NCBI RefSeq assembly: GCF_030052815.1
Contig: NC_079497.1
Coordinates: 17,932,258 to 17,996,257 of the forward strand
Direction: 5' to 3'
From: Hevea brasiliensis
Taxonomy: Eukaryota; Streptophyta; Magnoliopsida; Malpighiales; Euphorbiaceae
DNA: 64,000 bases
Shown in pieces: positions 35,960-46,460 of this stretch. The translations under genes and the position numbers were made by a program. The notes below the pieces were generated by a model that was not told the origin of the DNA, ran no database searches, and saw only the letters and a program-made list of their open reading frames with translations. Within the stretch, counting starts at the first letter, position 1. Every line of letters begins with the position of its first letter.

Positions 35960-36764
35960 GACTTCTAGAAACTTCCCAAACTACTTATCCAATCTGGCTT
36001 TCTGGAATCTCTGAGGGAAGGGTAGAAGAGGCTGATATGGTTCTAGTAGCTTATTTTTCTTCCTTGCTTCCTCCTTTTGCTTCTCCTTAGCTTCTTCTTT
36101 TTTCTCCTCTGCCTGGTTTTTCAGATTTATCAAAGGTTTTCTTAATTGGTTCTTCCTCTGACTGTTCTAAAATCCTTCCACTCCTCAATGTAACTGCCTT
36201 ACAGTGCTCTCTTGGGTTCATTTCTGGTTGACTAGGCAGTTTACCAGCAGCCTTGCTTGAAGAACTTGCCTACTAAGTAATTTGATTCTCAAGCATCTTG
36301 TTGTGTGTGGCAAGTTGGTCCATTCTCGAAGTCAGCTGTTTGATCATTTCATTTTGCTGTTGCTGGGCTGCTAGGAAGCTTTCCATCATGGATTCCATAG
36401 TTGACCTTGATTCATGCTATTGGCTCTGAGGGGGTAGTGGCTGTATAGGGTTTTGTCCCCTATTCTGAAATCTAGAGGGTGCTGAGGGTCTGTACCCTTA
36501 CTGTTTGTTTATTGATTGATTCTCCTGATTGCACCATGAGAAATTTAGGTGGTTCCTCCATCCAGGGTTGTAAGTGTTTGAATATGGATTGTTGAGCTGC
36601 CTCTGGTTGAAGTTTCCTCCATTATTCACATAGTTCATCTTTTCTGTGGGAGGTTCATTAAAGCTGTCATATTTTGAATCCATGTATCCTCCTTCATAGC
36701 TGTCCTCATGTTGACTGTTCATCCCTACAGCATTGGCTTACATTTTATCAAGCCTCCTTGTGAG
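35960..36764 (-). pseudogene. Athila gag C-terminal spacer
   Basis: Minus-strand remains in changing frames: an Asn/Tyr-rich segment at 36722-36498 (GNFNQRQLNNPYSNTYNPGWRNHLNFSW), a Gln-rich coiled segment (FLAAQQQQNEMIKQLTSRMDQLA) near 36350, then AVTLRSGR and a Lys/Glu-rich stretch that lead toward protease. These are standard pieces of the Athila gag-pol linker. I see no zinc knuckle. Numerous stops are present. Confidence 0.7.
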
Positions 36765-37499
36765 CTAGTCAAATTGAGCATTTATCATGCTTAGGGCATC
36801 CACTGCTAGGATCCCTGCTGTTCTCCTTCCATTTCCCCTTTCATTTGACCACTCGTAGTTGTGATATGATACCCTCTCTAGAAGTTCAAGTGCTTGATTC
36901 ACTATTTTCTCCATTAGGTCACCTTCTGCCATTGAATCTACAGTGCTCCTTAAAGAGGGCAGTAGCCCATTATAGAAGTTCTGAACCAAGAGCCAATCTT
37001 CTATGCCATGGTGTGGGCATTCTCTCTGTAGGTCCTTATATCTCTCCCATGCATCATAGAGTGATTCACCTTCCCTTTGCCTAAAAGTGTTGAGATAAAT
37101 TCTCAACCTCGCAGTCTTTGAAGGAGGGAAATATTTTGCTAGAAAAGTTTGAGAGAGGTCCTCCCAAGCGGTGAACGTTCTAGCCGGTTGAGAGAGTAAC
37201 CACTTCCTTGCTCTGTCTCGAAGGGAGAATGGAAATGCTTTGAGTCTTATGGCTTGATCAGAAACTCCATTCATCTTGAATTTGTCACAAAAGGCAAGAA
37301 AGCACTAGAGGTGATAGTGCGGATCTTCTGTTGGTGATCCTCCAAACTGAGTTTGTTGGATCATCTGGAGCCATGCAGGTTTTAATTCAAAATTGTTGGC
37401 TTTCACTGTGGGTCTTGTAACACTAGGTTAGAATCCTTGTATAAAGGGAGTTCCATAGTCCTTCAAGAGTCTCAGCCTGTTATAGTTATTATTGGCCAT
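36765..37499 (-). pseudogene. Athila gag (capsid)
   Basis: ATG at 37499 (MANNNYNRLRLLKDY) starts a frame with a TAA near 37432 and a TAG near 37307, then is open at 37274-36765 for 169 codons. It carries the retrotransposon gag domain: LKAFPFSLRDRARKWLLSQPA, FLAKYFPPSKTARLRIYLNTFRQREGESLYDAWERYKDLQRECPHHG, QNFYNGLLPSLRSTVDSMAEG. Gag builds the particle in which reverse transcription takes place. Copia element E sits 24 bp upstream of this ATG and separates gag from its leader and primer site. Confidence 0.88.
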
Positions 37500-37528
37500 A
37501 TTTAGAATTTTTAGATCTCTTTGATCTT

Positions 37529-37728
37529 TGTAGAAAGAGATGATTCTTATTGATTTCATTTAATCTGTACATGGGTATATATATACAATTGATTCCTATA
37601 ATTGTGTTCTACTAATTAGGAAGAAATCCTAAATAAGAAATCCTAAATAGGAATACAGAATACAAAATATACAGAAAAATAATATAGTGATTGACTTTCC
37701 ATAACATAGTGATTGACTTTCCATAACA
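37529..37728 (-). repeat. 3' LTR of copia element E
   Basis: 200 bp, TGTAGAAAGAG to CCATAACA. It contains TATATATATA and, at its right end, a 22-bp unit (ATAGTGATTGACTTTCC plus ATAAC) present twice in tandem. Only one base (T versus A at about 37559) distinguishes it from the other LTR. Confidence 0.95.
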
Positions 37729-37742
37729 CTCCCCCTCAAGTT
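37729..37742 (-). other. Polypurine tract of copia element E
   Basis: Minus strand CCAACTTGAGGGGGAG is directly followed by the LTR start TGTTATGG. The pol stop codon TGA (37738-37736) lies inside the tract. Confidence 0.8.
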
Positions 37743-39253
37743 GGAGCATAGATGTTAATCATGCCCAACTTGTTACAAATGTAGTCAATCCTAGCTCCAT
37801 TCAGAGCTTTTGTGAAAATATCTCTTAACTGCTCTCCAGTTTTGATGTGTCCTGTTGAGATGATCTATTGTTGAATCTTTTCACGAATAAAGTGACAATC
37901 AATCTCAATATGTTTGGTTCGCTCATGAAACACCGGATTAGAAGCAATATGAAGAGCAGCTTGATTATCACACCACAATTTCACAGGCAGGGAGGTCTTA
38001 AAACCTGTCTCATCTAGTAATTGAAGTATCCACATTACCTCACATACTGATTGTGCCATGGCTCTATATTCGGATTCAGCACTAGATCGAGAAACTACAC
38101 TCTGCTTCTTGCTTCTCCAAGACACCAAATTTCCTCCAATAAAAATGCAATATCCAGTAGTTGACCTCCTGTCAACCTTGGATCCAGCCTAGTCGGCATC
38201 TGAAAAACATTCAACATTTAAATGCCCATGATTACCATATAGCAAACCTCTTCCTGGAGCACCCTTCAGATAACACAAGATTTGTTCCAAGGCTTCCCAA
38301 TGAGCAACAGTTGGGGAAGACATAAACTGACTTACCACACTAACGGCATAAGCAATGTCAGGACGAGTGACTGTAAGGTAGTTCAATTTTCCTACCAATC
38401 TCCTGTATCTCTCTGGATCTTCAAACAACTCACTATCCCCAGCTAACAGTTGTAAAGTTGGAGTCATTGGTGCGCTACAAGGCTTAGCACCTAATTTTCC
38501 TGTCTCTGTCAATAGATCGAGGACATATTTTCTTTGAGACAATAAAATACCCTTCTTACTTCTCATAACTTCGATACCCAAGAAATACTTTAACAATCCC
38601 AAGTCTTTGGTCTGAAACTGAGTTTGGAGGAAGGTTTTAAGAGATGAAATACCTGCAGATACACTCCCAGTGATGACAATGTCATCCACATAGACTAACA
38701 AGATAATTAGACCAGCCTCAGATTGCCTATAAAATACTGAGTGATTAAACTTACTCTTTGCATACCAAATTCTGTCTTGCTTCACCGAATCTCCCAAACC
38801 ATGCCCTAGGACTTTGTTTCATGCTATAAAGAGACTTCCTATGCCTACAATCTTTACCCAACTCCTCCTGAGCAACAAACCCAGGTTGTTGCTCCATATA
38901 CACCTCCTCCTGATGATCACCATTAAGGAAAGCTTTATTTATATCCCATTGATGTAGGGGCGAATCATATGTAGTCGCTAAAGAGATAAACAAGCGAATA
39001 GAAGTAAGTTTAGCTACAGGAGAAAAAGTATCGAGTAATCAACCCCATATGTCCGAGCATATCCTTTTGCTACAAGGCGTGCTTTTAACCTAGCCACGTA
39101 ACCATCGTGATTTACCTCATCAGATATACCCATTTACAACCAATAGCTTTCTTACCGGTGGGTAAAGGCAATAGTTCCCATGTACCATTAGCATCTAAAG
39201 CCTCCATTTCCTCTTTCATAGCATCACACCACCAGGATGAGACAAAGGCCTCA
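37736..39253 (-). pseudogene. E reverse transcriptase and RNase H
   Basis: The N-terminal RT part (39253-38994) is broken. An open piece at 38993-38751 shows DINKAFLNGDHQEEVYMEQQPGF and KSLYSMKQSPRAWFGRF. After a frame change, 38797-38189 is open for 202 codons with the catalytic VYVDDIVITG (YVDD intact), KDLGLLKYFLGIEV, RYRRLVGKLNYLTVTRPDIAYAV and the RNase H start FSDAD. A TAG there (in place of Trp, a G-to-A change) precedes 38128-37865 with [19 protein letters not shown] and [27 protein letters not shown]. After another stop the end (ISTGHIKTGEQL, NKLGMINIYAP) reaches TGA at 37736. At least three lesions lie in this part. Confidence 0.88.
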
Positions 39254-40824
39254 TTAATGATTAGGGATAGTAACAGAGTCTAAAGAAGTAACAAAACACT
39301 GAGAACAAGAAGACAATTGATTATAAGAAACAAAAGAAGAGATAGGGTAAGTACATGAACGTTTACCTTTACGAAGAGCAATGGGCAAGTCTAGATCAGA
39401 ATCATGATCAGTATGAGGTACAGAATCTCCCAACGAAGTAGCTGGTGGAGGATCTGAGTCAGGAATCTCCAATCTCCTGGAATAAACATGAACAATGGGA
39501 GATCGAGTAGGTCTAGAGACAGAAGGAATAGGCTGTGGGAGAGTACTAGACATTGGTTGGACAGTATATATTAAGAGATCATCCTCCTCCCCCTGACTCT
39601 CATACACAGATGATGGAGGAAAAAATGAAGTGGACTCAAAAAATGTGACATCTGCAGAAACAAGATAACGATTAAGAGTAGGAGAGAAACAACGGTACCC
39701 TTTTTGGAGTCGGGAGTACCCAAGGAAGACACATTTGAGAGATTTTGGATCCAATTTAGTAACCTGTGGACGAACATCACGCACGAAACAGGTACAACCA
39801 AAAATACGGGGTTCAATAGGGAACAAAGATTTTGTAGGAAACAAAGTAGTATAAGGAATATCCCCATTAAGGACAGAAGACGGCATACGATTGATCAAAA
39901 AACATGCCGTAGAAACTGCATCCGCCCAAAAGTGTTTAGGTACTTTCATCTGAAAAAGAAAAGCACGAGTTACCTCAAGAAGATGATGATTTTTTCTTTC
40001 GGCCACGCCATTTTGGGATGGGGTATCCACACAGGAAGACTGATGAAGAATGCCATTTTGTGTCATATAAAGTTGAAATTGTGCTGAAAAGTATTCTTTG
40101 GTATTGTCACTTCTTAATATGCGCACAGAAATATTAAATTGAGTTTTGATTTCATTACAAAAGGCACAAAGATAGAAAACAACTGTAACGATTCTTCATT
40201 AAATATAACCAGGTAACACGAGAGTAATCATCAACAAAAGTAACAAAATAACGAAATCCAGTTTTAGATGTAACAGAACAAGGACCCCAAACATCAGAAT
40301 GAACTACCTCAAAAGGAGATGAAGCCCGTTTATTGACTCTAGACACAGAAGGCAAACGATCATGTTTTGCAAACTGACACGACTCACATTCTAGTACTGA
40401 TAAAGACTGAAATTGAGGACACAGCTTCTTCATGGTAGACAAAGAAGGATGACCCAATCTACAATGAGCTTCAAGAGGTGTTAAGGTACTGGAGCAAACA
40501 AGCGACCGCGGTACATGATTTTCCAGAATGTAGAGACCACCTGACTCACGTCCTCTACCAATAATCGCCGTCGTAAGATCCTGAAACAAACAGTCGGAAA
40601 AAAGGAAACAGAACAATTTAAGGTACGAGTAAGTTTACTAACAGAAAGTAGATTAAAAGAGAATTTTGGTAGACACAAAACAGAAGACAAAGAAATTGAC
40701 GAAGTCGGGTTCGGAGTTCCAGAACCAATGACACAAGAAGTAGAACCATCAGCTAAAGTAACAGTAGAGGAAGTGAGATTAGAAAGCGGATAGAAGACTA
40801 GAATTACTCATGTGATCTGTCACT
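39254..40824 (-). pseudogene. E protease remnant and integrase
   Basis: The protease active site is destroyed where gag-pol passes from WVI into SDRSHE (near 40830-40800): the DSGA motif is gone through an indel. Then 40616-40155 carries the integrase zinc region (HCRLGHPSLSTMKKLCPQF, ECESCQFAKH) and first catalytic Asp (VVHSDVWGPC). A frameshift near 40150 leads to 40126-39254, open for 290 codons, with the second Asp (ILRSDNTKEYF), the Glu (DTPSQNGVAERKNHHLLE), the FGCTCFV block and a long Ser/Pro-rich C-terminal part ending SYNQLSSCSQCFVTSLDSVTIP before RT. Confidence 0.88.
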
Positions 40825-41805
40825 TTAATTAATAACCCATTTGGATGAAGAAGACACAAGGCATGTAGTAGATTTACCTGACTCAGCGATCGCAGTGACA
40901 GGGGAACTGGTAGGCTTTAGAGATGCCTGATACTGGGAAAATTGTGCAAAATCCTCTGCAGATACCAAAATAGTTTTCTCAGAGGAAGATACTGCAAAAT
41001 TCTCTGCTGCCATATTTGCCATCTGTGATCGCTGATTTTTTCTCTGAAGTTGCGGACAATTATATTTTGTATGGCCAGGCTCATGGCAATAATAACAAAT
41101 GACTCCTCTTGAGTCCTGATTAGAACTAGCCTCTCCATTACGCTGATTACTTACATTTGCTGTAATTCCTCCTCTACTTCCTCTTCTATTACCCTGTTGT
41201 CCATTTGGATTACGGCTAATAAGAGCACTACTGACATGTTGTGAAGATTGAGTACTCTCTGTACGAAGGACCCGTGTGAACGTTTCATGCAAAGAGGAAA
41301 TCTCAGAACTGGAGAGAATCTGAGATTTAGCAGTCTCATACTCTGAAGGAAGGCCTGCAAGAAAACTCATAATGACCAGTTGCTCGTTGGGCTCTTGAAC
41401 TTTCACATCGTGACTAAAAGGCAACAATACATTAAGTTCCTCATATACCCGCTTAAAATCCATAAAATAAGCCGTGAGAGACTTATCCTCTTCTCGTAAC
41501 GAGAATGCCTTACAAACATCATAAATACGGAGATATTCCCTTTACGAATCTGAAAATCTAAGTAATCCATCAATTCCTTAACAAATTCACAATGATTAAT
41601 TAAACTAATTACCTCACTATGAATCGAGTTCAAGTCAGTAAAACAATCGAGCATCCTCCCTTAGCCAAGTTTGTCGTGTATCATCAGTGGGTGGATCTTT
41701 AGTAAGGTGATCATCCTTATCAATGCTACGCAAATAGACCCTAACAGTCTTACTCCACTCCAGGTAATTCGAACCATTAAGTTTGTGTTCCGTGATCTTA
41801 GTCAT
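40825..41805 (-). pseudogene. E gag with zinc knuckle
   Basis: ATG at 41805 opens with MTKITEHKLNGSNYLEWSKT, the usual copia gag N-terminus, and continues to about 41655, where a frameshift occurs. A second piece is open at 41654-41403 and a third at 41463-40825 (212 codons). The last covers the conserved FKRVYEELNVLLPF and VIMSFLAGLPSEYETAKSQILSS blocks, a basic spacer and a zinc knuckle CYYCHEPGHTKYNC (CX2CX4HX4C). It ends at a stop right after KWVIN, at the ruined protease site. Confidence 0.85.
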
Positions 41806-42127
41806 CACCGAATCACATCGAAATAATATTCTTATTATGCGCCATTTGTTGAGACAAAGAAAACTAACCGAAACGCTAATCCAAAGTGCTTATAGCAGCA
41901 AAATAACCCAAAATCACAAATCAAGCAAATACCGAAATAAGATCTGAGAGCCAAACCTCAGAAGTCCTTTAATGGTTATCTTGGATCGTGCAACAAAGAC
42001 ACGGTGGTGGAATGAGGGGGTTGAGACGACGCCGGCAATGTTGATCGGGGTTGAAACGGCCGGTCGGCGACCAAGGTCTCTCCTGAGCTGGGTAGTGAGA
42101 ACAAATAGTCACCCTATATTGATGACC

Positions 42128-42140
42128 GGCTCTGATACCA
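42128..42140 (-). other. Primer binding site of copia element E (initiator tRNA-Met)
   Basis: Minus strand TGGTATCAGAGCC directly abuts the 5' LTR at 42141. Confidence 0.9.
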
Positions 42141-42340
42141 TGTAGAAAGAGATGATTCTTATTGATTTCAATTAATCTGTACATGGGTATATATATACAA
42201 TTGATTCCTATAATTGTGTTCTACTAATTAGGAAGAAATCCTAAATAAGAAATCCTAAATAGGAATACAGAATACAAAATATACAGAAAAATAATATAGT
42301 GATTGACTTTCCATAACATAGTGATTGACTTTCCATAACA
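42141..42340 (-). repeat. 5' LTR of copia element E
   Basis: 200 bp, 199 of them identical to the left LTR. Transcription of E would start here on the minus strand. The TATATATATA at 42188-42197 is the candidate TATA box. Confidence 0.95.
42188..42197 (-). promoter_or_regulatory. Candidate TATA box in the E 5' LTR
   Basis: TATATATATA in the middle of the 200-bp LTR, upstream (on the minus strand) of the CATGTACAG stretch. Supported by position only. Confidence 0.4.
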
Positions 42341-42345
42341 ATCTT

Positions 42346-42564
42346 GTCCTTCACGCTTCCTCTCTCTCCTGATAGTTCTTAGGGTTCTGTCTATCTCTGA
42401 ATCCAAATCAATGATTTCTTCCTCTGGTCTTGTTCTGGTTATATACTAAACCGATAACCTGAAAAAGAATAAGAGAATGAAACAATTTAAACAAAAATTA
42501 AACAATAAATGAAAATGCCTAAATGAGCTAAATTACTTATCGCTTAATATTACTAAAATTAAAT
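42346..42564 (-). other. Athila 5' leader between primer site and E
   Basis: 219 bp of non-coding leader, AT-rich, cut from the gag start by copia element E. No reading frame of interest. Confidence 0.6.
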
Positions 42565-42582
42565 TCCCCGGAAACAGCGCCA
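42565..42582 (-). other. Primer binding site of the Athila element (tRNA-Asp type)
   Basis: On the minus strand TGGCGCTGTTTCCGGGGA, six bases inside the 5' LTR. It differs at two positions from the Asp-tRNA complement used by Athila elements (TGGCGCCGTTGCCGGGGA), which supports the lineage call. Confidence 0.85.
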
Positions 42583-42588
42583 AAAATT

Positions 42589-44244
42589 TGTTTGCTGGTT
42601 TTGCAACCTCGCAAGTGCACGGATCATGAACAAGTAATAGAGTAGTGAGTAGAGTATCATCCCACGAGGAATTTAATTAGTAACTACCAAACTACACTGT
42701 GATTTTGACTATTTGGGCTATCGAATAATGAGGGAATGAAAGTTGTTTATTTTAAACACTAGAATGATAAACTTAAAATGAAATAATCTATTTTGAAACA
42801 ATTTCGGAATTAAGATTTCACACTTGAATCTTACTATGGATGTTATCTTGTTTATTTACAGGATTGAGAATCGTTTGCCTTGATGGAAATTAATCCTAAG
42901 GTATCCTAAGTCCTCTCTGAAGGTACCTAGGGTGTATTTTAATTAACTTAAACCCGACTTTCGTAGCGATCAAATTAATTAAAACCCTTTAAGGTCTTTG
43001 ACCAATTTTGAAATTCCACAAAGGTAATCAGCCTATGTATAGGTCAGAATTCCTATGTTCAAAATCTTTATTCTTTTAATATTAATCTTCACCTTTCAGT
43101 CCTTCAATTAATATCTATAATCAATACTAAGTGGGTACCAACACATAGCATGCATTAAGTTCACAAGAAATTAAATCAAGAAACAATTCTCGAATCTAAT
43201 AAACTAAACTTAATGTTTATCCATAATAATGATTACAAGGTTACTCTCCCAATTCTAGAATATGAAAACTACTCACTTATGGTGAGTTCAACAAACATCA
43301 TGATAAAAAGGTAAAAACAGTAAAAAGAAATCCTCTAGAAGAAATAGAAACAGGGAACCAAAAAGGATCTGCAGATTTGATCTTTTGGAACTTTGACAGA
43401 AGGCTCCTCTTTAATACTGATGTCCTGCTCTTCTAGACGGCTATGAGAAAGTAATGAACTGCTGTGTTTGGATCTCTATCTCCTCAGACCTTGGATCTCT
43501 TTCTGCTGTTTCTACCTCTTTTCTGTTATTTCTCTCTATTTTTTGCTGTGTGTTTTTTTTTTTGTCCTCCTTTTTGTGCTTCTATAGCTCCCCCTTTTTA
43601 TGAATGTCTTAGGGTTAGGTTTTTTTAGACTCCCTGAGGTGTTAGGAGTCTTGTTCCCTATCAAAAATTGCAACTGGAGTGAAATTAGGAAAACTGATTA
43701 CCGATAGATACACAGCCTGTGTATCACTACATGGCCTAGGGCTGTGTAACTTGCTAGAGCTGCATGGATCTGTCATGCATTGGCACAGAAGGTTACACGG
43801 GTCGCAAGAGGTTACACGGGTCTAAGTATAAGGCCCATGTACTTTTGTTCTTTGGAAGTTCTTCAAGCCTAGCCCGGCAGAGACTTACACGGGTCTGGGC
43901 ATATTACACGGGTCGAGGTACATGACCCGTGTACTTTGCTTCTTTCTCGGCTCTTCTGAATTTCTTCTGGAAAAATCTTACACGGGTCTGTGGCTATTCT
44001 TACACGACTCGTGTATCAATAGTAATGCTCAGTCTTTTGGCCTCTCAAAGCTTCCCTTCACATTCCTATACTCTAGGACTTCACCAAAACACCTTAAATA
44101 CTGCAGAAATATGGAATTTAGAGCCTGGCACTGGAATTTACAAAAGTTATTGAAATCAATAACTATGCATGAGATTGCTATTCTAAATGCCATGAAATAT
44201 TATACAAATGTGCTTAAAAACATCTATATAATACAAGTGAATCA
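42589..44244 (-). repeat. Athila 5' LTR (uninterrupted)
   Basis: 1,656 bp, TGTTTGCTGG to GTGAATCA. It is the only complete Athila LTR here and shows how the left copy was split. Visible divergence from the left LTR is higher than between the D or E LTR pairs, so the insertion is older. Palindromic ACACGG/CCGTGT motifs cluster at 43700-44015. Confidence 0.93.
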
Positions 44245-44249
44245 TTTTC

Positions 44250-44334
44250 TTTACTTTTCCTCAAAATTAAAGTGGCAACTCCTCATTTTCGACTTCGATG
44301 AGAATTGTCCAGGGATCGCAAAACCCTTGTGACA
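44250..44334 (+). repeat. Tat solo LTR, right end
   Basis: 85 bp completing the LTR that was cut at 5110: TTTACTTTTCC, AGTGGCAACTCC, and the end AACCCTTGTGACA, followed by the GGGCA duplication. Confidence 0.75.
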
Positions 44335-44339
44335 GGGCA

Positions 44340-44760
44340 AGACTTGAATATTTAAGGTTCCATGGACTCTATGGTTCAATGGCTCTAGTACAGAAATTTC
44401 AGTAGGTGTTGGAGTTGTAATCACTTCCCCTATAAGAACCAAGATGGAAATATCTTTCAACTTGAAGTTCTAGTGTTCCGATAACTAAGCCAAATATGAG
44501 GCACTAATTATCTGTTTGGAGATTCTTAAAGACTTAGGAGCCCAGAAGGTACATATCATGGGAGATTCACAACTTGTTATCAAACAACTAATAGGGACGT
44601 ACAAGTGCGATAGCTTTTCCCTAGCTCTATACTTCACAACAGTGGTAAAGCTTCAGAGAAGTGGCTTTAATGCATATGCCTAAAGAAGTCAACTGGGAAC
44701 CTAATAAGCTGGCCCAATTAGCCACTGGCTTGAAGATATCTTGAGACCTCACCTATAAAA
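44340..44760 (+). pseudogene. Tat second RNase H (archaeal type)
   Basis: From about 44360 a broken plus-strand translation reads WTLWFNGSSTE, then VGVGVVITSP, AKYEALIICLEILKDLGAQ, VHIMGDSQLVIKQLIGTYKC, and later NAYA and QLGT. The pattern is that of the extra RNase H unique to Tat/Ogre-type elements (catalytic Asp replaced by Asn in FNGSS, Glu in YEAL, Asp in MGDSQLV). Stops interrupt it at several codons. It continues directly from the RNase H region at 1-1430 once the nested block is removed. Confidence 0.8.
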
Positions 44761-46128
44761 TGATTTTGGTCTAGAAAAGGAAACACTCGTCTATTGAGGA
44801 AAGAGGTATTCCAGTTGATTCATTTACCATTAAACTGGTTGTTACAGATGACTGGAGGACATTATTGATGTGGTACCTAGAGAATCTAATGGCTAAAGTA
44901 TCTCACCACATCAAAATACAAGCCTTGAACTATTTGTTATTGGAAGGAGAATTATTCCGAAAAGGCTTTGACAACTTATTACTCTGGTGCTTTAGTCCTT
45001 CTGAGGCTTTGAGAGTGATGTAATAGGTTCATGAAGGTATTTGTGGGGCACACTAAAAAATGTGAAAATGAGATGGCTTATTAAGAAACATGGCTATTAT
45101 TGGCCAAAAATCCTAAAATATTGTATAACCTATGCTAAGGGATGCCAATAGTGCCAAAAGTATAGTGTGGTTAAAGAAGGCCAGTGGAGGAAATGCACCC
45201 CATCCTAAAGCCTTGGCCGTTTAGAGGCTGGGTGATAAACCTTATTAGAATGATTCACCTTACCTCTTTAATGGGCCATACCTTTATCATTGTTATAATA
45301 GATTACTTCACTAAGTGGGTGGAAGTGGTACCTGTGAAGAAAGTTAAACAGAGGGATGTAATCGATTTCATCAAAGAACATATCATACACAGGTTCAAAA
45401 TCCCTCAGACTATCACAATTGACCAAGGGACTATGTTTACTTGGAAAGACATAAAAGACTTTATAGAATATTATGGTATAAAACTACTCACTTCAATTCC
45501 ATATTATGCTGAAGCCAACGAATAATCAGAAGCATCCAATAAAACCTTTATATGTATCCTGGAAAAATTGATGGAGGAAAACCCAAAGGAGTGGCATTAG
45601 ATACTGTCAGAGACCCTGTGGGCATAAAGAACCTCTAGGAGAGACATAACAAAAACAAGCCCTTTTGCCCTAACCTACGGGTATGATGTTGTCCTTCCAA
45701 TGGAGGTAGTAGTTCCCTCATTTCAGTTGGCAAGACAAAATGACTTGAGTCCAGAAGAGTACATAGAGTCAATGGCTATGGAGTTAGAAGAATTAGATGA
45801 AGTTCGCATGTAAGCCTTTAACCATATGGCCGCACATAAGAAAAAGGTCTAAAGGATTTGCAATAAAAAGATCCAAAGACAAAACTTTCAAGAAGGTGAC
45901 TTGGTTTGGAAAACTATACTACCAGTAGGTGTTAAGGACAGAAAATTTAGCAAATGGTCTTCAAATTGGGAAGGACCCTTCCAAGTGCATTGAGTACTTA
46001 GAGGAAATGCATATTGGTTGGCTAGCTTTGTAGGGGAGCCACATAAAAAGGCTATTAATGGCAAGTACCTAAAGAAATACTTTCCCATTCTATGGGAGAT
46101 GGAGGAGCAGCCAAAGGAGAAAAGCTAA
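44761..46128 (+). pseudogene. Tat integrase
   Basis: HHCC-type zinc region near 45030-45160 (MRWLIKKHGYYWPKILKYC, CQ.CQK). The open segment at 45184-45525 covers the core: HPILKPWPFRGW, then VIIDYFTKWVEVVP (first Asp), then TIDQGTMFTW (second Asp), then IPYYAEANE, after which a stop replaces a residue just before the catalytic Glu in SEASNKT. Beyond it are further blocks (LTYGYDVVLPMEVVVPSFQ near 45680, GDLVWKTILPV near 45897, GKYLKKYFP near 46060), interrupted by stops, to the end at 46128. Standard Tat integrase order, non-functional. Confidence 0.85.
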
Positions 46129-46460
46129 GGTCAAACCTGTAGCCCCACCTACCCAACCCCATGGCTTTCTTGAAGATTCTTGCAAGCACTATAATAGATA
46201 AAGCATACATACAACAATGTGTTCAATGTGTTCACACATGTAAAGTTAAAACAACTGTGTCAAAGTAGGCCTATCAACCATTGATATAAATAAAAGAGCC
46301 AATCTATGGCTAAATGCTCATCAAAAGCTATCAAACAACTATCATGAAATATATTATACTGCATCTCATAAAAGTATAAGTCCTAAATCAAATCTAAAAT
46401 AAGGATGGGATAGTTGCTCAAATAGATGACGAATGGCTACAACTAGAAAAAAGGAAGTTG
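46129..46460 (+). other. Non-coding spacer after the Tat integrase
   Basis: 330 bp, AT-rich, no reading frame that I can relate to a family. Confidence 0.5.

Larger units (their letters stand above)
37529..42340 (-). mobile_element. Copia element E (Ty1/copia, 200-bp LTRs), minus strand
   Basis: A compact 4,812-bp element with 200-bp LTRs (37529-37728, 42141-42340) that differ at one position. A perfect target duplication ATCTT flanks it (37524-37528, 42341-42345). It has an initiator-Met primer site adjoining the right LTR and a polypurine tract adjoining the left one. Gag, protease region, integrase, reverse transcriptase and RNase H follow in copia order on the minus strand. Short LTRs and the protein style fit an Ale/Ivana-type copia lineage, which I cannot settle by eye. 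Nearly identical LTRs say the insertion is recent, yet the genes are heavily broken. Confidence 0.93.
5111..44244 (-). mobile_element. Athila-like Ty3/gypsy element (A), minus strand, with two nested insertions
   Basis: LTRs of about 1.66 kb begin TGTTTACTGG (5111) and TGTTTGCTGG (42589) and end ...GTGTATCA (28472) and ...GTGAATCA (44244). A perfect target duplication TTTTC flanks them (5106-5110, 44245-44249). On the minus strand the order is 5' LTR (right), Asp-type primer site, leader, gag, protease, RT, RNase H, integrase, an env-like frame, polypurine tract, 3' LTR (left). The left LTR is split by chromovirus C, and the leader is split by copia element E. Without these the element is about 12.6 kb, normal for Athila. 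Every gene is broken by stops or frameshifts. Confidence 0.9.
1431..44334 (+). mobile_element. Solo LTR of a second Tat element, split by the Athila insertion
   Basis: The LTR starts TGTAGACACTATATTTTGG at 1431 and ends CCCTTGTGACA at 44334, both typical Tat termini. It is flanked by a perfect 5-bp target duplication GGGCA (1426-1430 and 44335-44339). Removing the Athila block (5111-44249) leaves 1431-5110 plus 44250-44334, about 3.77 kb, with no gag or pol and no second LTR start that I can find. The block GGGTGCCTAACACCTTCCCC near 5013-5032 and GTGGCAACTCC at 44272-44282 belong to the conserved 3' part of Tat LTRs. The simplest reading is a solo LTR left by LTR-LTR recombination after insertion into the older Tat pol. 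The interior holds a coding-like antisense segment, so an internally deleted element cannot be fully excluded. Confidence 0.75.

Noticed and set aside
42589..44244. Independent gene at 43922-44332
   Set aside because: The frame lies in the Athila LTR and crosses its border; the matching left LTR carries the same sequence.
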